Shown piece by piece: positions 1-6,170 of a stretch of DNA of 64,000 nt. A program made the position numbers and the translations under genes. The stretch is taken from positions 1-64,000 of the forward strand of contig JAFECB010000004.1 in the NCBI GenBank assembly GCA_018242365.1, given 5' to 3'. Source of the stretch: Pseudomonadota bacterium. GTDB lineage: Bacteria > Pseudomonadota > Gammaproteobacteria > Xanthomonadales > Xanthomonadaceae. The number at the start of each line of letters is the position of its first letter. Positions within the stretch are counted from its first letter, which is position 1. Under the pieces are notes generated by a model that saw only the letters and a program-made list of their open reading frames with translations, searched no databases and was not told the DNA's origin.

Positions 1-105
1 CTAACGCTTGAGTTAAGCCGACCGGCGTAGCGGCGGCAAATAAGAACGACCCAACCTTAGCACATTGCCGCCGCGAAGCTGGGTCGGCTTGAACGAATTG
101 TTAGC
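1..105 (-). repeat. attC site 1 (cut at window edge)
   Basis: CTAACGCTTGAGTTAAGCCG at the left and CGGCTTGAACGAATTGTTAG at the right enclose a longer imperfectly self-complementary centre (GGCGGCAA against TTGCCGCC). It is the 3' attC of the membrane-protein cassette at 108-479. The outer bases of the left core box lie beyond the window. Confidence 0.85.
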
Positions 106-107
106 TG

Positions 108-479
108 TCAACGACGAGCTGCAAGAGCTAAGCCGGTGAGGCTTGGTGCGAGAATTAAAATTCTTTTCTGGAACTCGATGTCGAGGAAGTAGGATGCACA
201 AATGCCAAGTACTGCCAGGCCGAACAACACTCGGGAAAAGACTACTCGCTCTTTGCGTGTCAGTGCGCGCGGCTGGGTAAGTACTGCGCGAGCGAACATA
301 AATGATGAGAGAACAAAAAGAAGGACGAGGACAGTCATGCCCACTGCGGCGCCGGCCTCGGTTGGCTCGAACCTAGATGCTGAGACCCACAGGACGAAAC
401 CAAAGAAGATGGTTGCAACAAGTGATAGAGCTGCTGCAACCGTGGTTTGCGTTCTTGTTGGCTTCTGTGCGTATGGCAA
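108..479 (-). CDS. Cassette-encoded small integral membrane protein
   Basis: The 123-residue product has a short polar N-terminus followed by three hydrophobic segments (around residues 15-35, 45-65 and 85-105) and ends in a hydrophobic stretch plus two arginines, so it is probably an inner-membrane protein with three or four helices. I chose the TTG at 477-479 because GGAG lies seven bases upstream; further upstream the frame runs through attC2, which would be non-physiological. The gene reads in the same direction as the attC polarity and stops three bases from attC1. I do not recognise the family. Confidence 0.6.
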   Translation of the reverse strand: MPYAQKPTRTQTTVAAALSLVATIFFGFVLWVSASRFEPTEAGAAVGMTVLVLLFVLSSFMFARAVLTQPRALTRKERVVFSRVLFGLAVLGICASYFLDIEFQKRILILAPSLTGLALAARR

Positions 480-497
480 ACCTGATCTCCAGTTGAC

Positions 498-588
498 AGC
501 TAACGGCTGAGTTAAGCCGGCCCGCTGCCGGCGCACATCACTTACCACGAGGCCGCGAAGCGGGCTCGGCTTGAACGAATTGTTAGGC
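498..588 (-). repeat. attC site 2
   Basis: The core boxes AGCTAAC (498-504) and GTTAGGC (582-588) flank GAGTTAAGCCGGCCCGC and a matching GCGGGCTCGGCTTGAAC arm, which would fold into the cruciform used by integron integrases. Confidence 0.85.
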
Positions 589-633
589 GGCTGCGCCTGA
601 CACAACTGCAACCACCACAGAAGGATCATAGCA

Positions 634-873
634 ATGGGAATCTTGACTGTTTCACTGCGCGGTAGCTTTGGCGAAGCGCGTATGCAGAACTTTACCGCCA
701 TGACTGGCGGGCACGCGCAGGCTGTTGCCGAGGCCATCAAGTACCTGTCCGAAGTGGAATTGCCGAAAGCGATACGCAACGACCACGAATGCCACCGCGA
801 CGGGATCGAGCCGAGCGAGGGGTTTGGAAAGCTAGGGAAGGTGCTTGTGCCGGGAGCCACAACTGCCGCCTAA
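634..873 (+). CDS. Cassette-encoded hypothetical protein
   Basis: This encodes a 79-residue soluble protein with no family that I recognise. The ATG is preceded by AGAAGGA at a spacing of eight bases, and the TAA stop lies inside the core box of attC3, as is typical for cassette genes. An alanine-rich amphipathic stretch (GGHAQAVAEAIKYL) sits near residues 26-39. It runs on the strand opposite to the polarity deduced from the attC sites; the reverse strand of this cassette has no well-initiated frame. Confidence 0.6.
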   Translation: MGILTVSLRGSFGEARMQNFTAMTGGHAQAVAEAIKYLSEVELPKAIRNDHECHRDGIEPSEGFGKLGKVLVPGATTAA

Positions 874-958
874 CGCCTGAGTTAAGCCGCTGCGCTGCGG
901 CTGAACACAAACCACGATCAAGCCACGAAGCGCAGTCGGCTTGAATGAATTGTTAGGG
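868..958 (-). repeat. attC site 3
   Basis: The core boxes GCCTAAC (868-874) and GTTAGGG (952-958) flank GAGTTAAGCCGCTGCGC and GCGCAGTCGGCTTGAAT, which are complementary arms with the extra base on the right arm. Confidence 0.85.
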
Positions 959-980
959 CGCATGCCCCAACGGAGGGAAT

Positions 981-1232
981 ATGAAGTACCACGCGCCAAC
1001 GAAAAGCTTTGTTGTGAACGGCGATTCCTACGAAATGGCCGCGCTGAATATGAAGTGTGCGATCAGGCACATTCGCACCTTGGCCGGCCTGCCGCTTGAG
1101 CCGCACAAGGGCAAAGTTGTAATGGGTGACGCTGAGTTTGCTGAGGCCGCCATCATTGGCATTGCCAATGCGCTTGGAATTGACCTTGGCACGCAACGGC
1201 ACGGCCACCTAGACGTGCGTGATGCGCCCTAA
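981..1232 (+). CDS. Cassette-encoded hypothetical protein
   Basis: This encodes an 83-residue protein. GGAGGGAAT immediately before the ATG is a strong ribosome-binding site. The TAA stop overlaps the core box of attC4. The sequence is mixed alpha/beta in look (VVNGDSYEMAALNMKCAIRHIRTLAG, then an alanine/isoleucine-rich helix near residues 52-68), without signal peptide or membrane segment. I do not recognise the family. Like its neighbours at 634 and 1338 it reads against the deduced attC polarity. Confidence 0.65.
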   Translation: MKYHAPTKSFVVNGDSYEMAALNMKCAIRHIRTLAGLPLEPHKGKVVMGDAEFAEAAIIGIANALGIDLGTQRHGHLDVRDAP

Positions 1233-1317
1233 CGCCTGAGTTAAGCCGGCCCGCTGCCGGCACACACAAACCGCACCGAGACCGCGAAGCGGGCTCGGCT
1301 TGAACGAATTGTTATGC
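1227..1317 (-). repeat. attC site 4
   Basis: The core boxes CCCTAAC (1227-1233) and GTTATGC (1311-1317) flank GAGTTAAGCCGGCCCGC and GCGGGCTCGGCTTGAAC. The right box deviates from the usual GTTAGGC, and its ATG is a possible earlier start for the next gene. Confidence 0.85.
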
Positions 1318-1337
1318 CACAACTAACCGGAGGCGAC

Positions 1338-1586
1338 ATGGACATTGATACAGGCGACACGGTGAAGCACAAACCTACCGGCGAAGAATGGCTGGTGGCT
1401 GGCGTGAAGGGTGACCGCTTGATGTGGTGTGGATGGCCCGAAGGATGGGCGGCGCTGACCGATTGCGAACTGGTGGAGAAGGCCACCCCGGAAGCGCGAG
1501 ACAAGCTGCTGCACGAATTGGCTGCGATGACTGGGCACGACATGCGAAAGAGCTACGCGATGCAGCGACTGGGGCATAACACCTGA
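1338..1586 (+). CDS. Cassette-encoded small protein of the WCGWPEG type
   Basis: This encodes an 82-residue protein beginning MDIDTGDTVKHKPTGEEW, with a central WCGWPEG motif followed by a charged helical tail. It resembles a small protein that I recall as recurrent in environmental integron cassettes, with an N-terminal SH3-like or Tudor-like beta fold suggested by the GDTVKH..TGE..LVAGV pattern; function unknown. GGAGG lies four bases before the ATG at 1338. An alternative ATG at 1314 is inside attC4 and less likely. The stop lies within attC5. Confidence 0.7.
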   Translation: MDIDTGDTVKHKPTGEEWLVAGVKGDRLMWCGWPEGWAALTDCELVEKATPEARDKLLHELAAMTGHDMRKSYAMQRLGHNT

Positions 1587-1633
1587 ATTAAGCCGCGCCG
1601 CGAAGCGGCGTCGGCTTGAATGAATTGTTAGGG
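1574..1633 (-). repeat. attC site 5 (short, 60 bp)
   Basis: This is a compact site with core boxes GCATAAC (1574-1580) and GTTAGGG (1627-1633) and a near-perfect central palindrome GCCGCGCCGCGAAGCGGCG. It is essentially the reverse complement of the aadA-type 60-bp attC known from class 1 integrons. Confidence 0.9.
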
Positions 1634-2020
1634 CTCATGCTTTTCGACATTTGTGATGGAGTCGATTTGCAATGTTGGCCTGAACCCATGCTCTGGCCAA
1701 TCATATTCTAGATTGACAATCCGACCCTTGAAGCGTGCCTTGATTGAGCCAAACGGAATTTTATTGGGGCCGAAAGCGGCGGGTAGCAAATCTCGAGGAT
1801 CGTCCGCCAGGGTGATTTGATGCCAGTCGTGCTTGGTGCAGGGGCCTATTTGCATTCCGTGATGGTGAATATAGATACAACCGTCAACTTGTAGGTTCTT
1901 GCCTATCAGGGAGTTCTTGCTTTGGGCAAGTGCTTCAGGCGTAAGAACAGCCGTTTGCTCCGAGGCAAGGCACGGCGTAGAGATCAGAAGAGCGGCGCAT
2001 GTCGCGATAATTTTGGTCAT
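1628..2020 (-). CDS. Cassette-encoded secreted or periplasmic protein
   Basis: This encodes a 130-residue protein with a clear signal peptide at residues 1-19 or so (MTKIIATCAALLISTPCLA). The mature part has two cysteines (GCIYIHHHGMQIGPCTKHDW) that could form a disulfide, and beta-rich C-terminal segments (KARFKGRIVNLEYDW) reminiscent of small OB-like periplasmic proteins; this fold suggestion is weak. The ATG overlaps the core box at 2024-2030 by proximity and the TAA is inside attC5. It reads with the attC polarity. An in-frame ATG at 2062 lies outside the cassette and was not chosen. Confidence 0.65.
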   Translation of the reverse strand: MTKIIATCAALLISTPCLASEQTAVLTPEALAQSKNSLIGKNLQVDGCIYIHHHGMQIGPCTKHDWHQITLADDPRDLLPAAFGPNKIPFGSIKARFKGRIVNLEYDWPEHGFRPTLQIDSITNVEKHEP

Positions 2021-2023
2021 GAG

Positions 2024-2060
2024 CCCTAACAAGTAATACACAGAGCGCGCAAGGTCTGCC
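2024..2060 (-). other. Array-terminal recombination box (possible attI remnant)
   Basis: On the minus strand TTACTTGTTAGGGC precedes the last cassette. GTTAGGG is a core-type crossover box, but no second palindromic arm follows, so it is not an attC. It could be an attI site or a remnant of one. No integrase gene is found within the next kilobases. Confidence 0.4.
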
Positions 2061-2390
2061 ATGACATATCGTCGATCAAATCGCTACCGACAACGCATCG
2101 CGCATCACCAGCGCGCGATGCAGGAAGGCCGCGCGCGCGCGCGCATGGCCCGCGAGCCAGTGCAACGATGGCACCCGCCAGATCTTCGCCGCCGCCTGAT
2201 CGTCGAGGATTACGACACCGGCGCAGTCGTCCGCACAATCATCGACATGCACGCAACAACGCGCATCGACAGCTATCGCGTAGTCGTCAACGGCAACACC
2301 CAACCAGGACGCGTCGGCTGGTCACGAATCCTAAGCGTGTTGCGCGCAGCCATCCCAAGAAAATGCAGTTCGAGGTGGGCAACCGAATGA
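2061..2390 (+). CDS. Hypothetical protein, mobile-element type
   Basis: This 109-residue protein has an arginine/histidine-rich N-terminal half and a C-terminal part (RRLIVEDYDTGAVVRTI...DSYRVVVNG...GWSR) that resembles small proteins of phage or plasmid-derived islands in Xanthomonadaceae; function unknown. AAGG lies six bases before the ATG. The TGA overlaps the ATG of the next gene (ATGA), indicating translational coupling. Base composition in the 2110-2160 stretch is very GC-biased (GCGCGCGCGC run). Confidence 0.55.
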   Translation: MTYRRSNRYRQRIAHHQRAMQEGRARARMAREPVQRWHPPDLRRRLIVEDYDTGAVVRTIIDMHATTRIDSYRVVVNGNTQPGRVGWSRILSVLRAAIPRKCSSRWATE

Positions 2391-2635
2391 CCTCAGATGT
2401 TGGACACGCACTGACCACACTAGCGGCGCTGGTTGAAGGCAACCGCGCGCTCGGCGTCGAGGCCTCCGCTTTGCTGCTGGCTGTCCCAGTCGGCACGTTC
2501 CGGCAAATCGCCGCGCGTCCAGGCTTCCCGCGACCTGTCAAGATCGGCAAACGCCTGACTTATCTCCGCAGCGAGCTGCTGGAATGGTGGGAGGCAGAGC
2601 GCGGGCGGCAAAATCGTGGCAAGAAAGCGGCCTGA
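2387..2635 (+). CDS. AlpA-like helix-turn-helix regulator
   Basis: This 82-residue protein has the pattern of AlpA/excisionase-type regulators: a helix-turn-helix (LLLAVPVGTFRQIAARPGFPRPVKIG) followed by the wing-like KRLTYLRSELLEWWEAE. Such proteins control excision or expression of integrated elements. The start at 2387 has GAGGTG nine bases upstream and overlaps the previous stop. It lies directly beside tRNA-Leu, a common integration site, which fits a remnant of an integrative element. No integrase is seen. Confidence 0.7.
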   Translation: MTSDVGHALTTLAALVEGNRALGVEASALLLAVPVGTFRQIAARPGFPRPVKIGKRLTYLRSELLEWWEAERGRQNRGKKAA

Positions 2636-2650
2636 CTCCGACAAAATTAC

Positions 2651-2678
2651 GCCACGCCGCAGGGGAGCTAAGCGTGGC
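2651..2678. repeat. Small inverted repeat between AlpA gene and tRNA-Leu
   Basis: GCCACGC and GCGTGGC form a perfect 7-bp stem with a 14-base loop. It could be a weak terminator or an attachment-site arm next to the tRNA 3' end; it has no T-run. Confidence 0.35.
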
Positions 2679-2688
2679 GCATAACCTT

Positions 2689-2773
<85 letters not shown>

Positions 2774-2896
2774 GGTGGTGAGCTGCGCATTGTCCGGTTC
2801 GAATGGGGCGCTGTCAACGACGAATTGTCGAATGCGACGAAAGATTCCCACCGGGCTGGCATCGAGCCGCACACGACCACCCTGTATCATCGAGGC

Positions 2897-5368
2897 ATGA
2901 CCAAATCCTCCGGCAAGCGCGGCGGTGGCCGCGGCAAGGGCGCGACCACGCGTGGCGATGGCAAGGCGACGCAGCGCGGCCACACCGGCAAGTCGGAACC
3001 GGGCAAGCGACCGGGCCAGGGCGGGGGCAAGCCGACATCGCTGCCACCGTGGATGCCACAGGCCACGGCGATGTCCGCGCCACGCAAAGGTGGCCGCGTG
3101 GATACCCATCCCACTGCGCCACGCTTCGATCCCCATGCCCAGCGCGAGGCGCAGCGCTACGAGTATCCGATCGCCAGCCGCGAGATGATCCTGCAGGTCT
3201 TGGCCGCGCAGGACGGGCCGATGGATGCGGATGCACTGGCGCAGAAATTGGGGCTGACCGCCGATGACCGCTACGCCGCACTGGAAAAGCGCCTGCAGGC
3301 AATGCTGCGCGACGGCCAGCTGCTGCAGAACCGGCGCGGTGGCTTCGTGCCGGCGTCGAAGACCGCATTGATTCCTGGCACCGTGATCGCCAATCCCGAC
3401 GGCTTCGGCTTCCTGCGCCCGGAAGCCGGTGGCGACGATCTGTTCCTGCCGCCATTCGAGATGCGCAAGGTCAGCCACGGTGACCGCGTGCTGGCCAGCC
3501 TCACCGGCATGGATCGGCGCGGGCGTGGCGAGGCCAGCATCGTTGAAGTGCTGGAGCGTCGCCTGACCCGCCTGCTCGGGCGCTACGTGGAAGAGCTTGG
3601 CATCGCCTACGTGGTGCCGGACGACAAGCGCATTCAGCGCAACGTGATGATCCCGCAGGACGCCCGCAGCGACGCCAAGGCCGGGCAATTGGTGGTCGCC
3701 GAGATCACCACGCCGCAGGACGCGCATCGGCCGCCGATCGGCAAGGTGCTGGCGGTGCTTGGCGACAAGCTCACCGCCTCGCAGGCGGTGGAAGCGGCGA
3801 TCCACGGGCACGACATCCCGCACGAATTCCCACCGGAGGTGCTGGCACAGGCCACGGCGGTGCCGCTCACGTTACAAAATGCCGACATCACCGGGCGCGT
3901 GGACCTGCGCGCCATCCCGCTGGTCACCATCGACGGCGAGGACGCCAAGGATTTCGACGATGCGGTGTGGTGCGAACCCAATGCAGACGGCTTCCGGCTG
4001 ATCGTCGCGATTGCCGATGTTTCGCACTATGTGCGGCCCGGCACGCCACTGGACGAGGAAGCGCAACTGCGGGCGACCTCGGTCTATTTCCCGGGCTTCG
4101 TGGTGCCGATGCTGCCGGAGACCCTGAGCAACAGCATCTGCTCGCTGATGCCGAAGGTGGATCGATTGTGCTTCGTCTGCGACATGCAGGTCGGTCGCGA
4201 TGGCATCGTCACCCACGCCAGCTTCCACGAAGCGGTGATGCATTCGCACGCACGCCTGACCTATACCGACGTGTGGAATGCGGTGGGCGATGGCATTCCC
4301 GAGGACGAGCACCAGGCCGCGCTGGCGAAGATCGGCCCGCTGCTGCCGCAAATCCAGCGCCTGCACCAGCTCTACAAGGTGCTGGACAAGGCGCGCGCCA
4401 AGCGCGGCGCGATCGAGTTCGAAAGCAGCGAAGTGCGCTTCGTGCTGGATGCGCAGGGCGCGGTGGCGCAGGCAGGAATGCTCCAGCGCAACGATGCCCA
4501 CAAGCTGATCGAAGAGTGCATGATCGCGGCCAATGTGCAGGCCGCCCTGCACCTGCTGCAGGCACGCATCCCCGCGCCCTACCGCGACCACGACAAGCCG
4601 CCGGAATCCAAGTACGCCGATCTGGAGGAATTCCTCAAGGAATTCAAGCTGCGCCTGCCGCCGTGGGCCAAGGTCAAGCCGAAGGACTTCCGCACGCTGC
4701 TGGCCACCATCCGCGAACGCTCCGACGCGGCCCTGCTGGAATCGGTGATCCTGCGCAGCCAGTCACTTGCGGTGTACGCGCCGGACAACATCGGCCACTT
4801 CGGGCTGGCGTTGGAAGCCTACGCGCATTTCACCTCGCCGATCCGCCGCTATCCCGACCTGCTGGTGCATCGCGCAATCAAGCACGCATTGACTGGCGGC
4901 CGCCCGGACACCTACACCTACTCGCCGCATGAAATGGCCAGCCTGTCGCTGCAATGCTCGGAACGCTCGCGCCGTGCCGACGAGGCCCAGCGCGAAGTCG
5001 ACGAACGCTACCGCGCGGCGTGGATGGAAGGCCACGTCGGCAAGGAATTCGACGGCGTGATCAGCGGCGTGACCAGCTTTGGCCTGTTCGTCGAACTCGA
5101 CGAATCCAAGGTGAATGGTTTAGTGCACGTCACTCAATTGCCGCGTGACTTCTACCACTTCGACGCCGTCCGCAAGACCCTCAGTGGCGAACGCCGTGGC
5201 CTGGAATACCGGCTGGGTGACCGCGTCCGCATCGTGGTGCTCAAGGCCAGCGTGGAAGACCGCAAGATCGACTTCCGTCTGGTCGAGGTGGACGAGGGCT
5301 TCGCCCGTGGCGTGAAGCCCTTGCCCGAACGCGGCAAGCCCGCAAATCGGGTGAAGCAGAAGCATTAG
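2897..5368 (+). CDS. rnr: Ribonuclease R
   Basis: This encodes a processive 3'-5' exoribonuclease that degrades structured RNA and takes part in mRNA and rRNA quality control. The 823-residue product has a lysine/glycine-rich N-terminal extension (residues 1-50), a winged-helix region, cold-shock-type RNA-binding domains, the RNB catalytic core with IDGEDAKDFDDAV near residues 343-355 (metal-binding aspartates), the RNB C-terminal motif HFTSPIRRYPDL, and a C-terminal S1 domain (FDGVISGVTSFGLFVEL) followed by a short basic tail. I chose ATG 2897 because the upstream part of the frame runs through tRNA-Leu. Length fits the family. Confidence 0.97.
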   Translation: MTKSSGKRGGGRGKGATTRGDGKATQRGHTGKSEPGKRPGQGGGKPTSLPPWMPQATAMSAPRKGGRVDTHPTAPRFDPHAQREAQRYEYPIASREMILQVLAAQDGPMDADALAQKLGLTADDRYAALEKRLQAMLRDGQLLQNRRGGFVPASKTALIPGTVIANPDGFGFLRPEAGGDDLFLPPFEMRKVSHGDRVLASLTGMDRRGRGEASIVEVLERRLTRLLGRYVEELGIAYVVPDDKRIQRNVMIPQDARSDAKAGQLVVAEITTPQDAHRPPIGKVLAVLGDKLTASQAVEAAIHGHDIPHEFPPEVLAQATAVPLTLQNADITGRVDLRAIPLVTIDGEDAKDFDDAVWCEPNADGFRLIVAIADVSHYVRPGTPLDEEAQLRATSVYFPGFVVPMLPETLSNSICSLMPKVDRLCFVCDMQVGRDGIVTHASFHEAVMHSHARLTYTDVWNAVGDGIPEDEHQAALAKIGPLLPQIQRLHQLYKVLDKARAKRGAIEFESSEVRFVLDAQGAVAQAGMLQRNDAHKLIEECMIAANVQAALHLLQARIPAPYRDHDKPPESKYADLEEFLKEFKLRLPPWAKVKPKDFRTLLATIRERSDAALLESVILRSQSLAVYAPDNIGHFGLALEAYAHFTSPIRRYPDLLVHRAIKHALTGGRPDTYTYSPHEMASLSLQCSERSRRADEAQREVDERYRAAWMEGHVGKEFDGVISGVTSFGLFVELDESKVNGLVHVTQLPRDFYHFDAVRKTLSGERRGLEYRLGDRVRIVVLKASVEDRKIDFRLVEVDEGFARGVKPLPERGKPANRVKQKH

Positions 5369-5476
5369 CGCTTCGCTGCACCTGCCATCCACGGAACGAG
5401 CCCGCGGCAGGCGCTGGACTTGTCAGCGAAAGCAGCGTGACTAGCCCGGACCTGGCTCAGCGCAACCAGCGGCACG

Positions 5477-5527
5477 AAAAAGCAAAAGGGCCAACAGGCG
5501 CTAGCCCATTGACCCTTGTGCTTTTTT
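5477..5527 (-). terminator. Rho-independent terminator after tRNA-Arg
   Basis: On the minus strand a stem built from AAAAGCACAAGGG and CCCTTTTGCTTTT (12 of 13 positions pair) ends in T-rich sequence directly downstream of tRNA-Arg. Confidence 0.7.
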
Positions 5528-5529
5528 GG

Positions 5530-5606
5530 TGGCGCGCCCGGAGAGATTCGAACTCCCGACCCCCAAGTTCGTAGCCTGGTGCTCTATCCAGCTGAGCTAC
5601 GGGCGC
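5530..5606 (-). tRNA. tRNA-Arg(ACG)
   Basis: The minus-strand gene starts GCGCCCGTAGCTCAGCTGG, has stem CCAGG/CTTGG around loop CTACGAA (anticodon ACG), T-loop TTCGAAT, acceptor CGGGCGC and an encoded CCA. Confidence 0.97.
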
Positions 5607-5683
5607 AGAAACGCAATTGTGATGCATTGCAGCGCAGTGCGTCAACGCAAACGTTGGTGCATTTTGCTGTCGCACAGCGGAAC

Positions 5684-5776
5684 TGGCGGAGACTGAGGGA
5701 TTCGAACCCTCGATGGAGCTTTTGACCCCATACTCCCTTAGCAGGGGAGCCCCTTCGGCCTCTCGGGCAAGTCTCC
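5684..5776 (-). tRNA. tRNA-Ser(GCT)
   Basis: The minus-strand gene starts GGAGACTTGCCCGAGAGG, has stem CTCCC/GGGAG around loop CTGCTAA (anticodon GCT), a long variable arm, T-loop TTCGAAT, acceptor AGTCTCC and an encoded CCA. It lies between csrA and tRNA-Arg, the usual order in xanthomonads. Confidence 0.97.
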
Positions 5777-5834
5777 GGGTCGCGCAGTGCGAGCGCGCAA
5801 GGATACAGGCAAGGCCCGATTCGGGCAAACCTTT

Positions 5835-6050
5835 TCAGTCGTCGGATGGGTCCGGCTCGCCTGTTGCCGCCGATGCTTCCGGCCTGCCGCCGCCCTGGAT
5901 GCGTTGGTAGATCTCTTCGCGGTGGACGGCCACGTCCTTCGGCGCAGTGATGCCGATGCGCACCTGGTTGCCCTTCACGCCGAGCACGGTGACGGTGATC
6001 GCATCACCGATCATCAGGGTTTCGCCTACGCGTCTGGTCAGGATCAACAT
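5835..6050 (-). CDS. csrA: Carbon storage regulator CsrA
   Basis: This encodes a small dimeric RNA-binding protein that binds GGA motifs in mRNA leaders and controls translation and stability. The 71-residue product begins [16 protein letters not shown], the classic CsrA N-terminus, and retains the [21 protein letters not shown] segment. The C-terminal tail of about 15 acidic/glycine residues is variable in the family. It lies downstream of alaS and upstream of tRNA-Ser on the same strand. Confidence 0.97.
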   Translation of the reverse strand: MLILTRRVGETLMIGDAITVTVLGVKGNQVRIGITAPKDVAVHREEIYQRIQGGGRPEASAATGEPDPSDD

Positions 6051-6170
6051 CGCAACTCCCTTGCCGCGGTGGTACGCACGATCGTGTGCACGCGGTCACG
6101 TCCGGTTCATGGATGATACCGTCGGCGGTCCCCGCGCAACAAGTCGGCCGTCACGGTTCGCGAAACCGAT

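Larger units (their letters stand above)
1..2030 (-). mobile_element. Integron gene-cassette array, no integrase in window
   Basis: Five attC-type sites at roughly 1, 498, 868, 1227 and 1574 separate small genes of about 250-400 bp. Each site has a left TAAC box with GAGTTAAGCCG or a close variant, and a right CGGCTTGAA(C/T)GAATTGTTA arm. The right arm carries one extra base (CTTGAA against TTAA), as in the reverse complement of the classical aadA-type attC, so array polarity should be right to left. The last recombination-type box is at 2024-2030, so the integrase-proximal end should lie to the right, but no integrase gene follows. The array continues left of the window. Confidence 0.85.

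Noticed and set aside
108-860. A 250-codon frame on the minus strand spanning two cassettes
   Set aside because: It reads through attC2; only the part from the TTG at 479 lies inside one cassette with a ribosome-binding site.
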